Below, one piece after another: positions 24,909-32,991 of a stretch of DNA of 64,000 bases. This DNA comes from Flavobacteriales bacterium (GTDB taxonomy: Bacteria > Bacteroidota > Bacteroidia > Flavobacteriales_D > Crocinitomicaceae). How positions within the stretch are numbered: position 1 is the first letter of the stretch; every line of letters begins with the position of its first letter. The stretch is from the NCBI GenBank assembly GCA_013373595.1, contig JABXHO010000038.1, forward strand, positions 1 to 64,000, in the 5' to 3' direction. The notes under the pieces are model-generated. The model ran no database searches. It had not been told where the DNA came from and saw only the letters and a list, made by a program, of their open reading frames with translations. The translations under genes were made by a program, and so were the position numbers.

Positions 24909-25133
24909 TTATTTTTCTTTCGCCTCTTTTGTTTTTGAAGCTGTTGTTTTCTTAGTCGTAGACTTTTTAGTAGTTTTTTTCTTAGCCGCTGGTTCTTTAT
25001 CTGATTCAGCTGATGTTTTGGCTTTTTTCTTTTTTGTTACTACGATAGGTGCGGAGGCTTTTCTTTTACGGCTGTTTCCGTACGTCCCCATAATTCTTTT
25101 TCCTCTTTTGGATCTTTTATCTCCTTTTCCCAT
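24909..25133 (-). CDS. 30S ribosomal protein THX with Lys-rich tail
   Basis: Small subunit protein THX (bTHX), first known from Thermus and common in Bacteroidota. The first 27 residues carry the family core (MGKGDKRSKRGKRIMGTYGN, then SRKRK). The remaining 45 or so residues are a low-complexity Lys/Thr/Ala/Ser tail (KKKTTKKSTTKKTTASKTK) like histone-H1 or HU C-terminal tails, making this 74-aa form much longer than the Thermus protein. ATG 25133 is chosen because it gives the canonical MGKGDK start; an in-frame ATG lies 12 codons upstream. Confidence 0.88.
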   Translation of the reverse strand: MGKGDKRSKRGKRIMGTYGNSRKRKASAPIVVTKKKKAKTSAESDKEPAAKKKTTKKSTTKKTTASKTKEAKEK

Positions 25134-25168
25134 ATATGAACAAATTAGATTTTTATTTAAACTTGACA

Positions 25169-25176
25169 CAAATATA
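25169..25176 (-). promoter_or_regulatory. Predicted -7 element of the THX gene
   Basis: Minus strand TATATTTG, a full match, directly after the trmH stop codon (25177-25179) and 36 nt before the THX ATG. The -33 region would lie in the trmH 3' end and shows no clear TTTG. Confidence 0.5.
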
Positions 25177-25854
25177 TTATTCTTTTTCGAGAATTCTACG
25201 TCTGATCTCAGCTTCTACTACTTTACCATTGTTAATAATGTGGGTGCACCATTGAATTTTAAGTTTTGTCTGTTCTTCATCAGACAATTTCCAACTCAAA
25301 TCGGATTTTTCCAGTTTATTGCGCAGCTGGTTCATAATAATTGCTGCAGAGACGCTGATGTTAAAACTTTCGGTAAAACCATACATTGGAATTTTAACAA
25401 CTTCATCAACGTGTTCTAAAAGAGTGGGAGATATTCCATGTCTTTCTGTACCGAATACCAAAGCGATTGGGTCTTCGATTGGTATTTCATCGATTGTTTT
25501 TTCCGCATGAGGGCTAGTTGCTACGATCTTGTAGCCTTTCCCTTTTAGGTCATTAATTGCTTGAGTTGTTGGAGAGTCGTTCCCTGCATATGCATGAACA
25601 TCAACCCAATTACTTGAGCCCTTAGCGATTTCCCGCTGGATCTCAAACTTTTGATTCTCTGCAATTATGTACACATCTTGGATCCCAAAACAGTCACATG
25701 ACCTTATTACAGCAGAAGAATTAAACTCTTTGACGATATCCTCTAAAACTACTGTAATGTGTCTTGTGCGTTCTTTTGAAACGCGATTAATGATTTCCCG
25801 TTTACTATCGGTTATCATTTTAATCAAGTCATCAAGTACTTTCTTATCAATCAT
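25177..25854 (-). CDS. trmH: TrmH-like tRNA (guanosine-2'-O)-methyltransferase
   Basis: SPOUT-class methyltransferase of 225 aa, most likely making Gm18 in tRNA. Motif 1 is VLEDIVKEFNSSAVIRSCDC (Asn and Arg conserved), motif 2 is ALVFGTERHGISPTLL, motif 3 is MYGFTESFNISVSAAI. The C-terminal extension ending RRRILEKE is TrmH-like. I start at ATG 25854 (MIDKKVLDDL); an ATG six codons upstream falls inside the terminator of the HU gene. The gene is 3 nt beyond that terminator's T-run. Confidence 0.88.
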   Translation of the reverse strand: MIDKKVLDDLIKMITDSKREIINRVSKERTRHITVVLEDIVKEFNSSAVIRSCDCFGIQDVYIIAENQKFEIQREIAKGSSNWVDVHAYAGNDSPTTQAINDLKGKGYKIVATSPHAEKTIDEIPIEDPIALVFGTERHGISPTLLEHVDEVVKIPMYGFTESFNISVSAAIIMNQLRNKLEKSDLSWKLSDEEQTKLKIQWCTHIINNGKVVEAEIRRRILEKE

Positions 25855-25892
25855 AACAAAAAAGGGAATCAACTCAAATGAGGATTCCCTTT
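25855..25892 (-). terminator. Intrinsic terminator after the HU gene, just before trmH
   Basis: Perfect 10-bp inverted repeat AAAGGGAATC / GATTCCCTTT (25892-25883 and 25870-25861 on the minus strand), 12-nt loop, then the T-rich TTTGTT. The trmH ATG (25854) follows at once. Confidence 0.8.
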
Positions 25893-25916
25893 CTATCTTT
25901 TAGAGATTTTATGCTC

Positions 25917-26189
25917 TTAGTTTACTTTGTCTGATAGATCAGAACCAGCTTTGAAACGAACAACGTTTTTCGCTGCAATTTTAATTTCTTTACCAGTCTG
26001 TGGGTTACGTCCTGTTCTAGCTGCTCTTTTTGATACAGAAAATGATCCGAATCCAACTAGAGAACAACGATCACCTTTTTTAAGGCATCCTGTGATTGCA
26101 TCTTGAAATGCTTCTAATGCTCTTTTAGCATCAGCTTTTGAAAGATCAGCTCCAGAAGCCATTGCTTCAATCAACTCTGCTTTGTTCAT
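25917..26189 (-). CDS. HU-family DNA-binding protein
   Basis: Nucleoid protein of 90 aa, normal length, acting as a dimer that bends DNA. Start [20 protein letters not shown], helix-turn-helix-like dimer core [17 protein letters not shown], and the DNA-binding arm [20 protein letters not shown] with the Pro-containing NPQTG tip, then [17 protein letters not shown]. It has its own promoter and a strong terminator. Confidence 0.95.
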   Translation of the reverse strand: MNKAELIEAMASGADLSKADAKRALEAFQDAITGCLKKGDRCSLVGFGSFSVSKRAARTGRNPQTGKEIKIAAKNVVRFKAGSDLSDKVN

Positions 26190-26228
26190 AGTCTCTGTTT
26201 TTAGTTTGTGTTAATAATTTTACCGAGA

Positions 26229-26258
26229 CAAATATATTCTAATATCCCTGTCACACAA
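26229..26258 (-). promoter_or_regulatory. Predicted promoter of the HU gene
   Basis: On the minus strand TTG (26258-26256), 19-nt spacer, TATATTTG (26236-26229). Both elements fit the Bacteroidota consensus. Predicted leader about 36 nt. The rest of the gap up to fmt (26259-26367) has two hairpins (CTACCT/AGGTAG at 26317-26334; AAAACGC/GCGTTTT at 26344-26368), the latter possibly a weak fmt terminator. Confidence 0.65.
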
Positions 26259-26367
26259 GGCATGTGCGTTGAAAATGGGGTTTTATGTGGAAAACTAGAG
26301 TTATTTGTTAATAAAGCTACCTCTATTTAGGTAGAATTACTGCAAAACGCCTATGATACTTGCGTTT

Positions 26368-27321
26368 TCACAAGTTAAAATCAGTTATTTCATGTCCAAG
26401 TAAAAAATCTTTGAAGTTCATTCTTCGCTTTCCTTCTAATTGAATTTCACAAACTCTTAAATAATAATCAGAGCAGGCGATCAATATTCCATTCGAATCC
26501 GAGTCTAGTTTTTTGATCTCATTTACGGGGATATCTGTTTTGTATGTCTGAAATAACTTTAAGATCTTTTCTTCACCACTTTTTGTTTTTACAATCGTCC
26601 ACGCACCAGGGTAAGGATCTAGGCCACGACAAAAATCATGAACCTTTTGTACTTCTTGGTCAAAATCAATCTGGCAAGTTGACTTAAAAATCTTCGGAGC
26701 AGACTTTAACTTGTCAGTTCCTATAATATTGTTTTGTGCAATTCCTGTTGCTTCACCTTTCATTATCGATTTAACGGTTGATAAGCTTGCTTCTGCTCCG
26801 AGGTGCATCAGCTCGTTGTATAACTCGCCGACATTCATGTTTTCCTCAATTTCAATTTTTCGCTGTTCGATGATGGCTCCGGTATCGATTTCTTTTTCAA
26901 TAAAAAAGGTTGTAACTCCTGTTTCTTTCTCACCATTGATGATTGCCCAGTTAATAGGTGCAGCTCCACGGTATTGGGGAAGGATTGAAGCGTGTAAATT
27001 TATAGTTCCCATCTTTGGCATACTCCATACTACTTCTGGTAGCATACGGAAGGCAACGACAACAAAAAGTTGAGCATTTAGATTTTCTAACTCGGTTACA
27101 AAACCTGGATCTTTTAAGCTTGTAGGTTGAAGGATTGTTAAATCTTTCGATGACGCATAGTCCTTTACAGCACTGGATTGAATCTTTCGTCCTCTTCCCG
27201 CAGGTTTGTCGGGTGCCGTTACAACTCCTACTATATTAATAGTATCGTCTTGGTAAAGCTTATCAAGAATGGTTACAGCAAATTCGGGCGTCCCCATGAA
27301 TACAATGTCGATTTTCTTCAT
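26368..27321 (-). CDS. fmt: Methionyl-tRNA formyltransferase
   Basis: Formylates initiator Met-tRNA using 10-formyl-THF. 317 aa, normal length. N-terminal IVFMGTPEFAVTILDKLYQD, the catalytic block INLHASILPQYRGAAPINWA (Asn-His...Asp type) with TGVTTFFIEKEIDTGAII behind it, and a C-terminal OB-like domain from about residue 205 ending FKDFLLGHEITDFNL. It is 1 nt downstream of the MATE gene, so it is co-transcribed with it. Confidence 0.95.
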   Translation of the reverse strand: MKKIDIVFMGTPEFAVTILDKLYQDDTINIVGVVTAPDKPAGRGRKIQSSAVKDYASSKDLTILQPTSLKDPGFVTELENLNAQLFVVVAFRMLPEVVWSMPKMGTINLHASILPQYRGAAPINWAIINGEKETGVTTFFIEKEIDTGAIIEQRKIEIEENMNVGELYNELMHLGAEASLSTVKSIMKGEATGIAQNNIIGTDKLKSAPKIFKSTCQIDFDQEVQKVHDFCRGLDPYPGAWTIVKTKSGEEKILKLFQTYKTDIPVNEIKKLDSDSNGILIACSDYYLRVCEIQLEGKRRMNFKDFLLGHEITDFNL

Positions 27322-27322
27322 T

Positions 27323-28651
27323 TTAAATTTGTTTCTTTTTCCAATTAAAAAAACGCAAGTAGATAATAGATAAACTACAAATCACTCCGAAATAAATATA
27401 TTCTACCGTCCACACATAATAGATATCCCAATTCAAGACTTTTATGAAAAGAAAGGCAAAGAACAGATAGAGTATAACAGAAATCAGTTCAATTATAAAT
27501 GAATAACGAGTGTTTCCGCTACCAGCTATCGTATAAAAGTAAATACTTCCAAATCCATATAACAATATCGAACCAAAAAGGAATTGTAAAGTGGAAGCGC
27601 TAGTCTCAATGAACTCTTCATTTGGATTAACGAATTCAATTAGTTTCTCAGGGTAAAGAATTGCTCCGTGAAAAATGGCAATGAGAAAGACCATTGTGAG
27701 AAGTTGAATCCTTCGTGTCGCAATGGCAATCGATTGGAAATCCTTTTTTCCCATGTACTGACTTACGTATGTTTTGGTCGTAGCTCCGAATCCCCAAATG
27801 GGTACGAAGGCTAAGAAATATAATGAGCGTATGTTTTGAGATACGGTTAACTCAAAAATTCCCATTTGCTCAATCCAAAAGAAGAATATAGTCCATGTAA
27901 GCAGAGCAGTTAGACCTTGGAGCATTATTGGGGAGCCAACTTTGAGAACACGACTTATTCGTGACCAATTTACTTTTAGATCAGTTAAGACTTTTTTGCC
28001 ATTCAGTTTTGGTAAAAAGAAAACAGCAATTATCAAAATGATCAATCCAACGAAATCAGCAATGGCCGATGCTAGTGCAGCACCTTCCAACCCCATTTCA
28101 GGTAATCCGAGGTTTCCAAAAATCAATGCGTAGTCCAGTGCAATATTCGTTACAGCCACAAGAATGGCATTCACAAATATGAGGGCGGTTTTACCAGATG
28201 CGGTGAGGTAGGCCAAAATGGCGAGTGAAACTACTGATGGAATAAACCCCAAGCTTCGCACATTTAGGTAACTCAGTTGAAGCTGTCCTAGTTCTTGACT
28301 GTTTACGCTATGGTCAATTATTTGTGGAATAATTAGCCAAGTAATGGCGAATAGAATCAGCGCTATGAATAAATTGATCAATACTGAACTAGCAAAAATA
28401 CTCCCCAAAACAGATTCTTTCTCTTCTCCAATTCTTCGAGCCATCAAGATTTGAGTCCCTTCATTCAGTCCTGCGAGTATCATGAAAAGAGTAATATAAA
28501 TCAATCCTCCGTTACCTGAAGCATCAAATGCGAGTGTATCGTATCGACTTAAAAAAGAGGAGTCCGTGAGAAGTACAATCGATTGAATGAATGAAGATCC
28601 CATCAATGGGATAGCAATTGACAGGATTGTTTTATAACTCAGACTTAACAT
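27323..28651 (-). CDS. MATE-family efflux transporter
   Basis: Cation-coupled drug/metabolite exporter of 442 aa with about 12 hydrophobic helices in two similar halves. Typical segments are IPLMGSSFIQSIVLLTDSSF at the N-terminus, ILAGLNEGTQILMARRIGE, and TKTYVSQYMGKKDFQSIAIA. Substrate not predictable. Its ATG overlaps the last base of the RlmI-like gene region (28651 shared), forming a chain rlmI-mate-fmt. Confidence 0.88.
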   Translation of the reverse strand: MLSLSYKTILSIAIPLMGSSFIQSIVLLTDSSFLSRYDTLAFDASGNGGLIYITLFMILAGLNEGTQILMARRIGEEKESVLGSIFASSVLINLFIALILFAITWLIIPQIIDHSVNSQELGQLQLSYLNVRSLGFIPSVVSLAILAYLTASGKTALIFVNAILVAVTNIALDYALIFGNLGLPEMGLEGAALASAIADFVGLIILIIAVFFLPKLNGKKVLTDLKVNWSRISRVLKVGSPIMLQGLTALLTWTIFFFWIEQMGIFELTVSQNIRSLYFLAFVPIWGFGATTKTYVSQYMGKKDFQSIAIATRRIQLLTMVFLIAIFHGAILYPEKLIEFVNPNEEFIETSASTLQFLFGSILLYGFGSIYFYTIAGSGNTRYSFIIELISVILYLFFAFLFIKVLNWDIYYVWTVEYIYFGVICSLSIIYLRFFNWKKKQI

Positions 28652-29820
28652 TATTCTACATGAATCACGAGTCCTTTCAAATATTCACCCTCAGGATGAA
28701 ATGCATTGATTGGATGATCTGATGGTTGATGAAGTTGTTCAAGAATACGCACGTTTCTTCCAGATTCAATAGCCGCAGCGATTACCGTATTAGTGAAAAG
28801 TTTTTTGTCAACAACTTGCGAGCAAGAAAAGGTGAAAATGATTCCTCCGGGTTTAATTTGTCGAATTGCATGAGCATTTAATCGCTTATAGCCTTGAATG
28901 GCTTTGTGACGTTTGTCTCTATGCTTAGCAAATGCAGGCGGGTCGAGCACAATAATATCGTATTCGGAGCCGAGTTCTTTCAGGTGAACCATAGCGTCAG
29001 CAACAATAGAAGTGTGTTTGTCCTCAAATTGATTCAACTCAATGTTGGCATCAGTCAATTCGATTGCTTTTTTTGAACTGTCCAATGAATCTACGTGCAA
29101 TGCACCGTTTTGAAGTGCCAAAAGACTAAATCCACCTGAATAACAAAAGGTGTTGAGTACTTTCTTTCCTTTCGAATATTTGGCAAGGAGAAGTCGATTT
29201 TCTCGTTGGTCAATAAAGAATCCAGTCTTCTGACCGTTGATCCAGTCAATATTGATCTTTACTCCATTTTCTATGGCAATATGAGGTGTTGCGCACTCTC
29301 CGTATACATAACCGTCTTCTGCTTCAATTCGCTTGGGAAGTGTTTCTGAAGATTTTGAGTAAACCGCAATCAACTTATCTCCGAGTGCTTGAACAAGTGC
29401 TGAAGTAATGTCTTTTAAGGAGTGATACATGCCGATACTATGACATTGCACAACGGCAACTCCAGCGTAATAATCTACAATCAAACCAGGTAGACTATCT
29501 CCTTCGCCATGTACGAGGCGACAAATATTGTTGTTTTCGCCAATTAATCCTTGCTGAATTCGTACGTCAACGGCATCTTGGATGCGGTATCGAAAAAACG
29601 TGTCATCGATCGGTTCATCATGAAATGTGAGAATTCTTACGGCAATTGTTGCATGCTGAAAGTGCCCTCTCGCGATGAAATAGTTTTCATGATCTGTTAT
29701 TGTGACTAAATCACCATCTTTGAGATGATCAGTTTCAGTAGCAATTGCTCCAGAAAATATCCAGGGATGTCTTCTCTCAATGGAGTGACTTTTATTCTTT
29801 CTTACGGCTAAGATGTTCAT
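28651..29820 (-). CDS. RlmI-like 23S rRNA (cytosine-5)-methyltransferase
   Basis: Class I SAM-dependent rRNA methyltransferase of 389 aa with an N-terminal PUA domain (MNILAVRKNKSHSIERRHPW, IFSGAIATET, about residues 1-75), an EEHEE-like middle region, and a Rossmann domain with SAM motif LNTFCYSGGFSLLALQNGAL, acidic SLDSSKKAIELTD, and the catalytic-loop IIVLDPPAFAKHRDKR plus Cys in FTFSCSQVV. This architecture is that of RlmI/YccW. The exact rRNA position in this lineage is inference. Confidence 0.87.
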   Translation of the reverse strand: MNILAVRKNKSHSIERRHPWIFSGAIATETDHLKDGDLVTITDHENYFIARGHFQHATIAVRILTFHDEPIDDTFFRYRIQDAVDVRIQQGLIGENNNICRLVHGEGDSLPGLIVDYYAGVAVVQCHSIGMYHSLKDITSALVQALGDKLIAVYSKSSETLPKRIEAEDGYVYGECATPHIAIENGVKINIDWINGQKTGFFIDQRENRLLLAKYSKGKKVLNTFCYSGGFSLLALQNGALHVDSLDSSKKAIELTDANIELNQFEDKHTSIVADAMVHLKELGSEYDIIVLDPPAFAKHRDKRHKAIQGYKRLNAHAIRQIKPGGIIFTFSCSQVVDKKLFTNTVIAAAIESGRNVRILEQLHQPSDHPINAFHPEGEYLKGLVIHVE

Positions 29821-29839
29821 GACCTTCTTTGTTCGACGT

Positions 29840-29869
29840 CAAAAATACGTCTACTTCTACATCTGCCAA
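29840..29869 (-). promoter_or_regulatory. Predicted promoter of the rlmI-mate-fmt run
   Basis: Minus strand TTG (29869-29867), 19-nt spacer, TATTTTTG (29847-29840). Predicted leader about 16 nt to the ATG at 29820. It overlaps the upstream region of the divergent promoter at 29882. Confidence 0.6.
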
Positions 29870-29881
29870 CAGGAAAGTTGA

Positions 29882-29889
29882 TATTTTTG
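29882..29889 (+). promoter_or_regulatory. Predicted -7 element of the divergent unknown/ABC/YihY operon
   Basis: TATTTTTG, full match, 17 nt before the ATG at 29907 (predicted leader about 14 nt). The -33 position falls on the -33 box of the opposite promoter; no clean TTTG. Confidence 0.5.
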
Positions 29890-29906
29890 CGCATAAATAA
29901 CGAATT

Positions 29907-30326
29907 ATGAACTGTAAGGTGCACTTTTTTCTGTTGAACGACGATTTTTCCATTGAACATGCAGAAGCAAATCACGGAGGAGAAGAATCTGAAAACAATC
30001 GTCTACACGAGTGGGAAGATGAATTGGAGATCACAACGGATGTGACAGGCATGGTTATGCACGAAGGAGCATCATTTCCGCTTCAGGGACAATTTCCAGA
30101 TGGGAAAGATTTCAATTTCGAAATAGAAAACATGCGCTTATTCGAACTGACTGGCGAGCAGAGAACAATTGTTGGCTGCTCTGAAATGTTGCTAGATTCG
30201 TATGAATGGTCCGAGGAAGATCAAGCAACACTGAAGGTGTACCTGAAAGATTATGAGCCACTAACGAATCCAGTTCCCGGGCTTTACATTGCAGTTCAGG
30301 AATTCCCAAAAGAGTTGATATTCTAA
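29907..30326 (+). CDS. Conserved-looking acidic protein of unknown function
   Basis: Not recognised. 139 aa, no signal peptide, very acidic (many Glu/Asp), beginning MNCKVHFFLLNDDFSIEHAE and ending IAVQEFPKELIF. It looks like a single alpha/beta domain. Its stop overlaps the ABC ATPase start as TAATG (30324-30328), and a promoter precedes it, so it is a real gene translationally coupled to the ATPase. A regulatory or partner role for that ATPase is inference. Confidence 0.65.
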   Translation: MNCKVHFFLLNDDFSIEHAEANHGGEESENNRLHEWEDELEITTDVTGMVMHEGASFPLQGQFPDGKDFNFEIENMRLFELTGEQRTIVGCSEMLLDSYEWSEEDQATLKVYLKDYEPLTNPVPGLYIAVQEFPKELIF

Positions 30327-31258
30327 TGCTTGAATTAAAAAACATAAATCTAAAATTTGGTGACAAGGTCATTTTGAACGATGTTTCACTTACGATTAAG
30401 CAAGGCGAGATTGTAGGAATCATTGGAAAAAGTGGGATGGGCAAAACAACATTACTAAAAGTGATGTCGGCGCATGTGCAAGTTGATTCTGGTAGCGTTA
30501 TTCACAATAGTAAACGGTTAATAGGTCCAAACGAAAAACTAGTTCCTGGTTATGAAGATCTGCAAATAGTGGATCAGGATTTTGCACTCGACCCATATCA
30601 TACCGTGGAGGAAAACGTCCGCGAAAAAGTACTTCATCTTCCCAAAGCCGATCAAGAAGTATTAATTGATGAGGTACTTGATTTAGTTGAATTGTCGAGA
30701 TTGCGATTGCAAAAAGCACATTTGTTGTCGGGAGGAGAGCAGCAGCGATTAGCCATGGCAAGAGCGCTTGCATGTGAACCTGCATTTTTATTTTTGGATG
30801 AGCCGTTTGTGCATTTGGATCAGGCCTTGCGTTTTCGAATCATGAATTACCTCATTCGATTGAATGAAATTCGCAATACATCGATGGTTTTAGTATCGCA
30901 CGATGGAACGGAGTTGATGGGATTGGTGAATCGATTATTACACCTTGAGAACGGACGAATTATCCGCGATGATATTCCTGAAAAACTATTTTACAATCCT
31001 ACAAATGTTGAACAAGGAGAGTTGCTTGGTACAATTAATCAGATCAAGATTGAAGGGAAGGAGTGGTTGTTTCGCCCCAATGAGTATTCATTAACTGACG
31101 GATCGGCAAAAGTGGAAGTTCAATTTTCGCGATCCCTAAATACAGGTTTGATCATACTGAACTACTTCGAAACGCCAGAAGGTGAAAATGTTGTACTTTC
31201 AAGCAAAGATGAAATGAGAAATGTTGATCATTTCTTTATTGAAAAGAAATATGTTTAG
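30326..31258 (+). CDS. ABC transporter ATP-binding protein (no permease nearby)
   Basis: ATPase subunit of 310 aa. Walker A GIIGKSGMGKTTLLKVMSA (about residues 31-49), Q-loop VDQDFAL, signature LLSGGEQQRLAMARAL (about 137-152), Walker B AFLFLDEPFVHLDQ, and switch His in VLVSHDGTELM. A C-terminal extension of about 90 residues (from ENGRIIRDDIPEKLFYNPTN) resembles the regulatory/TOBE-like tail of importers. No membrane subunit of the usual kind follows; the next gene is a YihY protein whose start overlaps this gene's end by 8 nt. Confidence 0.85.
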   Translation: MLELKNINLKFGDKVILNDVSLTIKQGEIVGIIGKSGMGKTTLLKVMSAHVQVDSGSVIHNSKRLIGPNEKLVPGYEDLQIVDQDFALDPYHTVEENVREKVLHLPKADQEVLIDEVLDLVELSRLRLQKAHLLSGGEQQRLAMARALACEPAFLFLDEPFVHLDQALRFRIMNYLIRLNEIRNTSMVLVSHDGTELMGLVNRLLHLENGRIIRDDIPEKLFYNPTNVEQGELLGTINQIKIEGKEWLFRPNEYSLTDGSAKVEVQFSRSLNTGLIILNYFETPEGENVVLSSKDEMRNVDHFFIEKKYV

Positions 31259-32117
31259 TGAAAAAAAGCACTTAGTGATTACCTTGATGAAGGAGTTCAT
31301 TGCTGAACGTTCTTTTCTTCACGGTGCTGCGCTTGCGTATTATGCTGTTTTCGCCTTGGTTCCAATTCTTTATTTGAGTGTCGCGATTTTTGGGCGAGTT
31401 GTTGGACATGATACGATGGTGGATATCATCACCGATTTTCTAACAAAACAGGTTGGACTCACCGATGTTTCTGGAATTATCGATTTTTTGAGCCAAATGG
31501 ATCTCGGAGGAGGAAATGTATTTATGGAAATTGTCGGGATGATTGCCCTGCTGTTTTCGTCAACTGCGTTAATTAATTCCTTGCGCCGTAGCATGAATGA
31601 TTTCTATGATTTGGACAAACTTGAAGGTTCAAGAAAGAAATTGATTGTAAGAGACGCACTTTTTCGACTATTGTCAATGCTTTTTATAACAGGTACAACC
31701 GTGCTTCTCGTGGCTATCTACTTCGCTGAAACGGTCTTTTTGTCATTGGGAAACAAATTTTTATCCGAATACGATTTACTCAACTCGATTTTTACCTACG
31801 TGGCGCAGCATGGGTTCCCACTAATTGCCAATGGAGTTATATTCGCTTTCGTATTTAAGTACTTGCACGATGGAGTAGTGGTCTGGAAAAGAGCCATTCA
31901 AGGAGCTGTGGTGACGAGTATACTTCTTTATGTAGGACAGCTACTTATCCAATTCTACTTATCCAATTATTTCTTTGCAGCGAAAGGAGGAGTAGCGGGA
32001 ACTGTTTTAATCATTTTGGTTTGGGTTTATTATTCGTCGCAGATTATCTTTCTGGGAGCCAAGTATGTTGCGGTGAAATCTCGCTTAAACGGACAAGAAA
32101 TTGTTCTGAGAGATTAA
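31251..32117 (+). CDS. YihY/BrkB-family membrane protein
   Basis: Inner membrane protein of 288 aa with about six helices. Family markers are the N-terminal FLHGAALAYYAVFALVPILY, a middle SSTALINSLRRSMNDFYDLD, and the C-terminal GTVLIILVWVYYSSQIIFLG. It is often called ribonuclease BN in old annotations, which is wrong for this family; its function is unsettled (possibly lipid or envelope related). I start at ATG 31251 (MFSEKKHLV), which overlaps the ABC gene's stop. Confidence 0.85.
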   Translation: MFSEKKHLVITLMKEFIAERSFLHGAALAYYAVFALVPILYLSVAIFGRVVGHDTMVDIITDFLTKQVGLTDVSGIIDFLSQMDLGGGNVFMEIVGMIALLFSSTALINSLRRSMNDFYDLDKLEGSRKKLIVRDALFRLLSMLFITGTTVLLVAIYFAETVFLSLGNKFLSEYDLLNSIFTYVAQHGFPLIANGVIFAFVFKYLHDGVVVWKRAIQGAVVTSILLYVGQLLIQFYLSNYFFAAKGGVAGTVLIILVWVYYSSQIIFLGAKYVAVKSRLNGQEIVLRD

Positions 32118-32132
32118 AAAATCATCATTTTA

Positions 32133-32163
32133 TTGATTACTTCCTAAGAATTGATTATATTTC
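32133..32163 (+). promoter_or_regulatory. Predicted promoter of the S24-type repressor gene
   Basis: TTG (32133-32135), 20-nt spacer, TATATTTC (32156-32163; last base C instead of G). Predicted leader about 24 nt to the ATG at 32191. Confidence 0.4.
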
Positions 32164-32190
32164 CAACGGAATTATGATTAAAATATAAAC

Positions 32191-32991
32191 ATGGCGATTG
32201 GAATCAACCTCAAATTATTGCGTAAGCGACTAGGTAAATCACAGGGAGAAGTGGCGAATGACTTAGGTCTCACGAGAAGTTCTTACTCGGGATATGAGAA
32301 TAATGTGGCTCAACCGAATCTCGATAGTCTGATTTTATTCAGTGATTATTACCGCGTTTCAATTGACGATCTTGTTCGTAAAGATTTCATGGAATACAAA
32401 GAGTCTGATTGGGAGAAGATCGATAAAGGACTTTCTGTGGATGTGAAAGGTCAGAAGCTACGTGTATTAACGGCAATGGTGGATGAAACCAATGAAGATG
32501 TTATTGAAATGATACCAGCGAAGGCGAGTGCAGGATATACGTCTGGATATGCTGATCCTGATTACATTAAGGTTTTACCAACATTCCACTTGCCTTTTCT
32601 TTCAAAGGATAGAAAGTACCGTTCATTTCCAATCAAAGGTGATTCGATGCCGCCTGTAGTTGAAGGTTCGTATGTAGTGGCTGAGTTTGTTCAAAACTGG
32701 ATGTCTATTCGTAGCGGAACACCGTGTATCGTGGTAACCAAGGATGATGGTATTGTATTTAAAGTTGTCCATAACCTCTTGAGTTCGGAGCAATCATTTC
32801 AGCTATGTTCTACCAATACTTTCTATGAACCGTACATCGTACATGCAAATGATGTTTTGGAAATTTGGAAATTCGTGAATTACATCTCTCCAGAGTTGCC
32901 AGAAGTTCGAATGGATGATAAAGATTTGTCCAAAACACTTCAGGGATTACAACGTGATGTGCAAGCACTCAAAACAATGGTGAAGAACTAA
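32191..32991 (+). CDS. XRE-family regulator with LexA/S24 peptidase-like domain
   Basis: The 266-aa protein has an N-terminal helix-turn-helix (residues 1-65; KLLRKRLGKSQGEVANDLGL, SRSSYSGYENNVAQPN-like recognition part) and a C-terminal S24 domain (about 110-235). A candidate self-cleavage Ala-Gly lies in PAKASAGYTSGY, the catalytic Ser in IKGDSMPPVVEGSYVV, and the general-base Lys in GIVFKVVHN. A short helical tail follows. Such proteins can lose repression by RecA- or stress-triggered self-cleavage. It converges with recQ (4-nt overlap of 3' ends). Confidence 0.85.
   Translation: MAIGINLKLLRKRLGKSQGEVANDLGLTRSSYSGYENNVAQPNLDSLILFSDYYRVSIDDLVRKDFMEYKESDWEKIDKGLSVDVKGQKLRVLTAMVDETNEDVIEMIPAKASAGYTSGYADPDYIKVLPTFHLPFLSKDRKYRSFPIKGDSMPPVVEGSYVVAEFVQNWMSIRSGTPCIVVTKDDGIVFKVVHNLLSSEQSFQLCSTNTFYEPYIVHANDVLEIWKFVNYISPELPEVRMDDKDLSKTLQGLQRDVQALKTMVKN

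Noticed and set aside
24895-25419. 174-codon plus-strand ORF over THX and trmH
   Set aside because: Antisense to two clear genes; its Phe-rich sequence reflects the complement of the Lys-rich THX tail.
26317-26334. Perfect hairpin CTACCT/AGGTAG between HU and fmt
   Set aside because: Short A/T-rich stem with no T-run and no known operator; could be chance.
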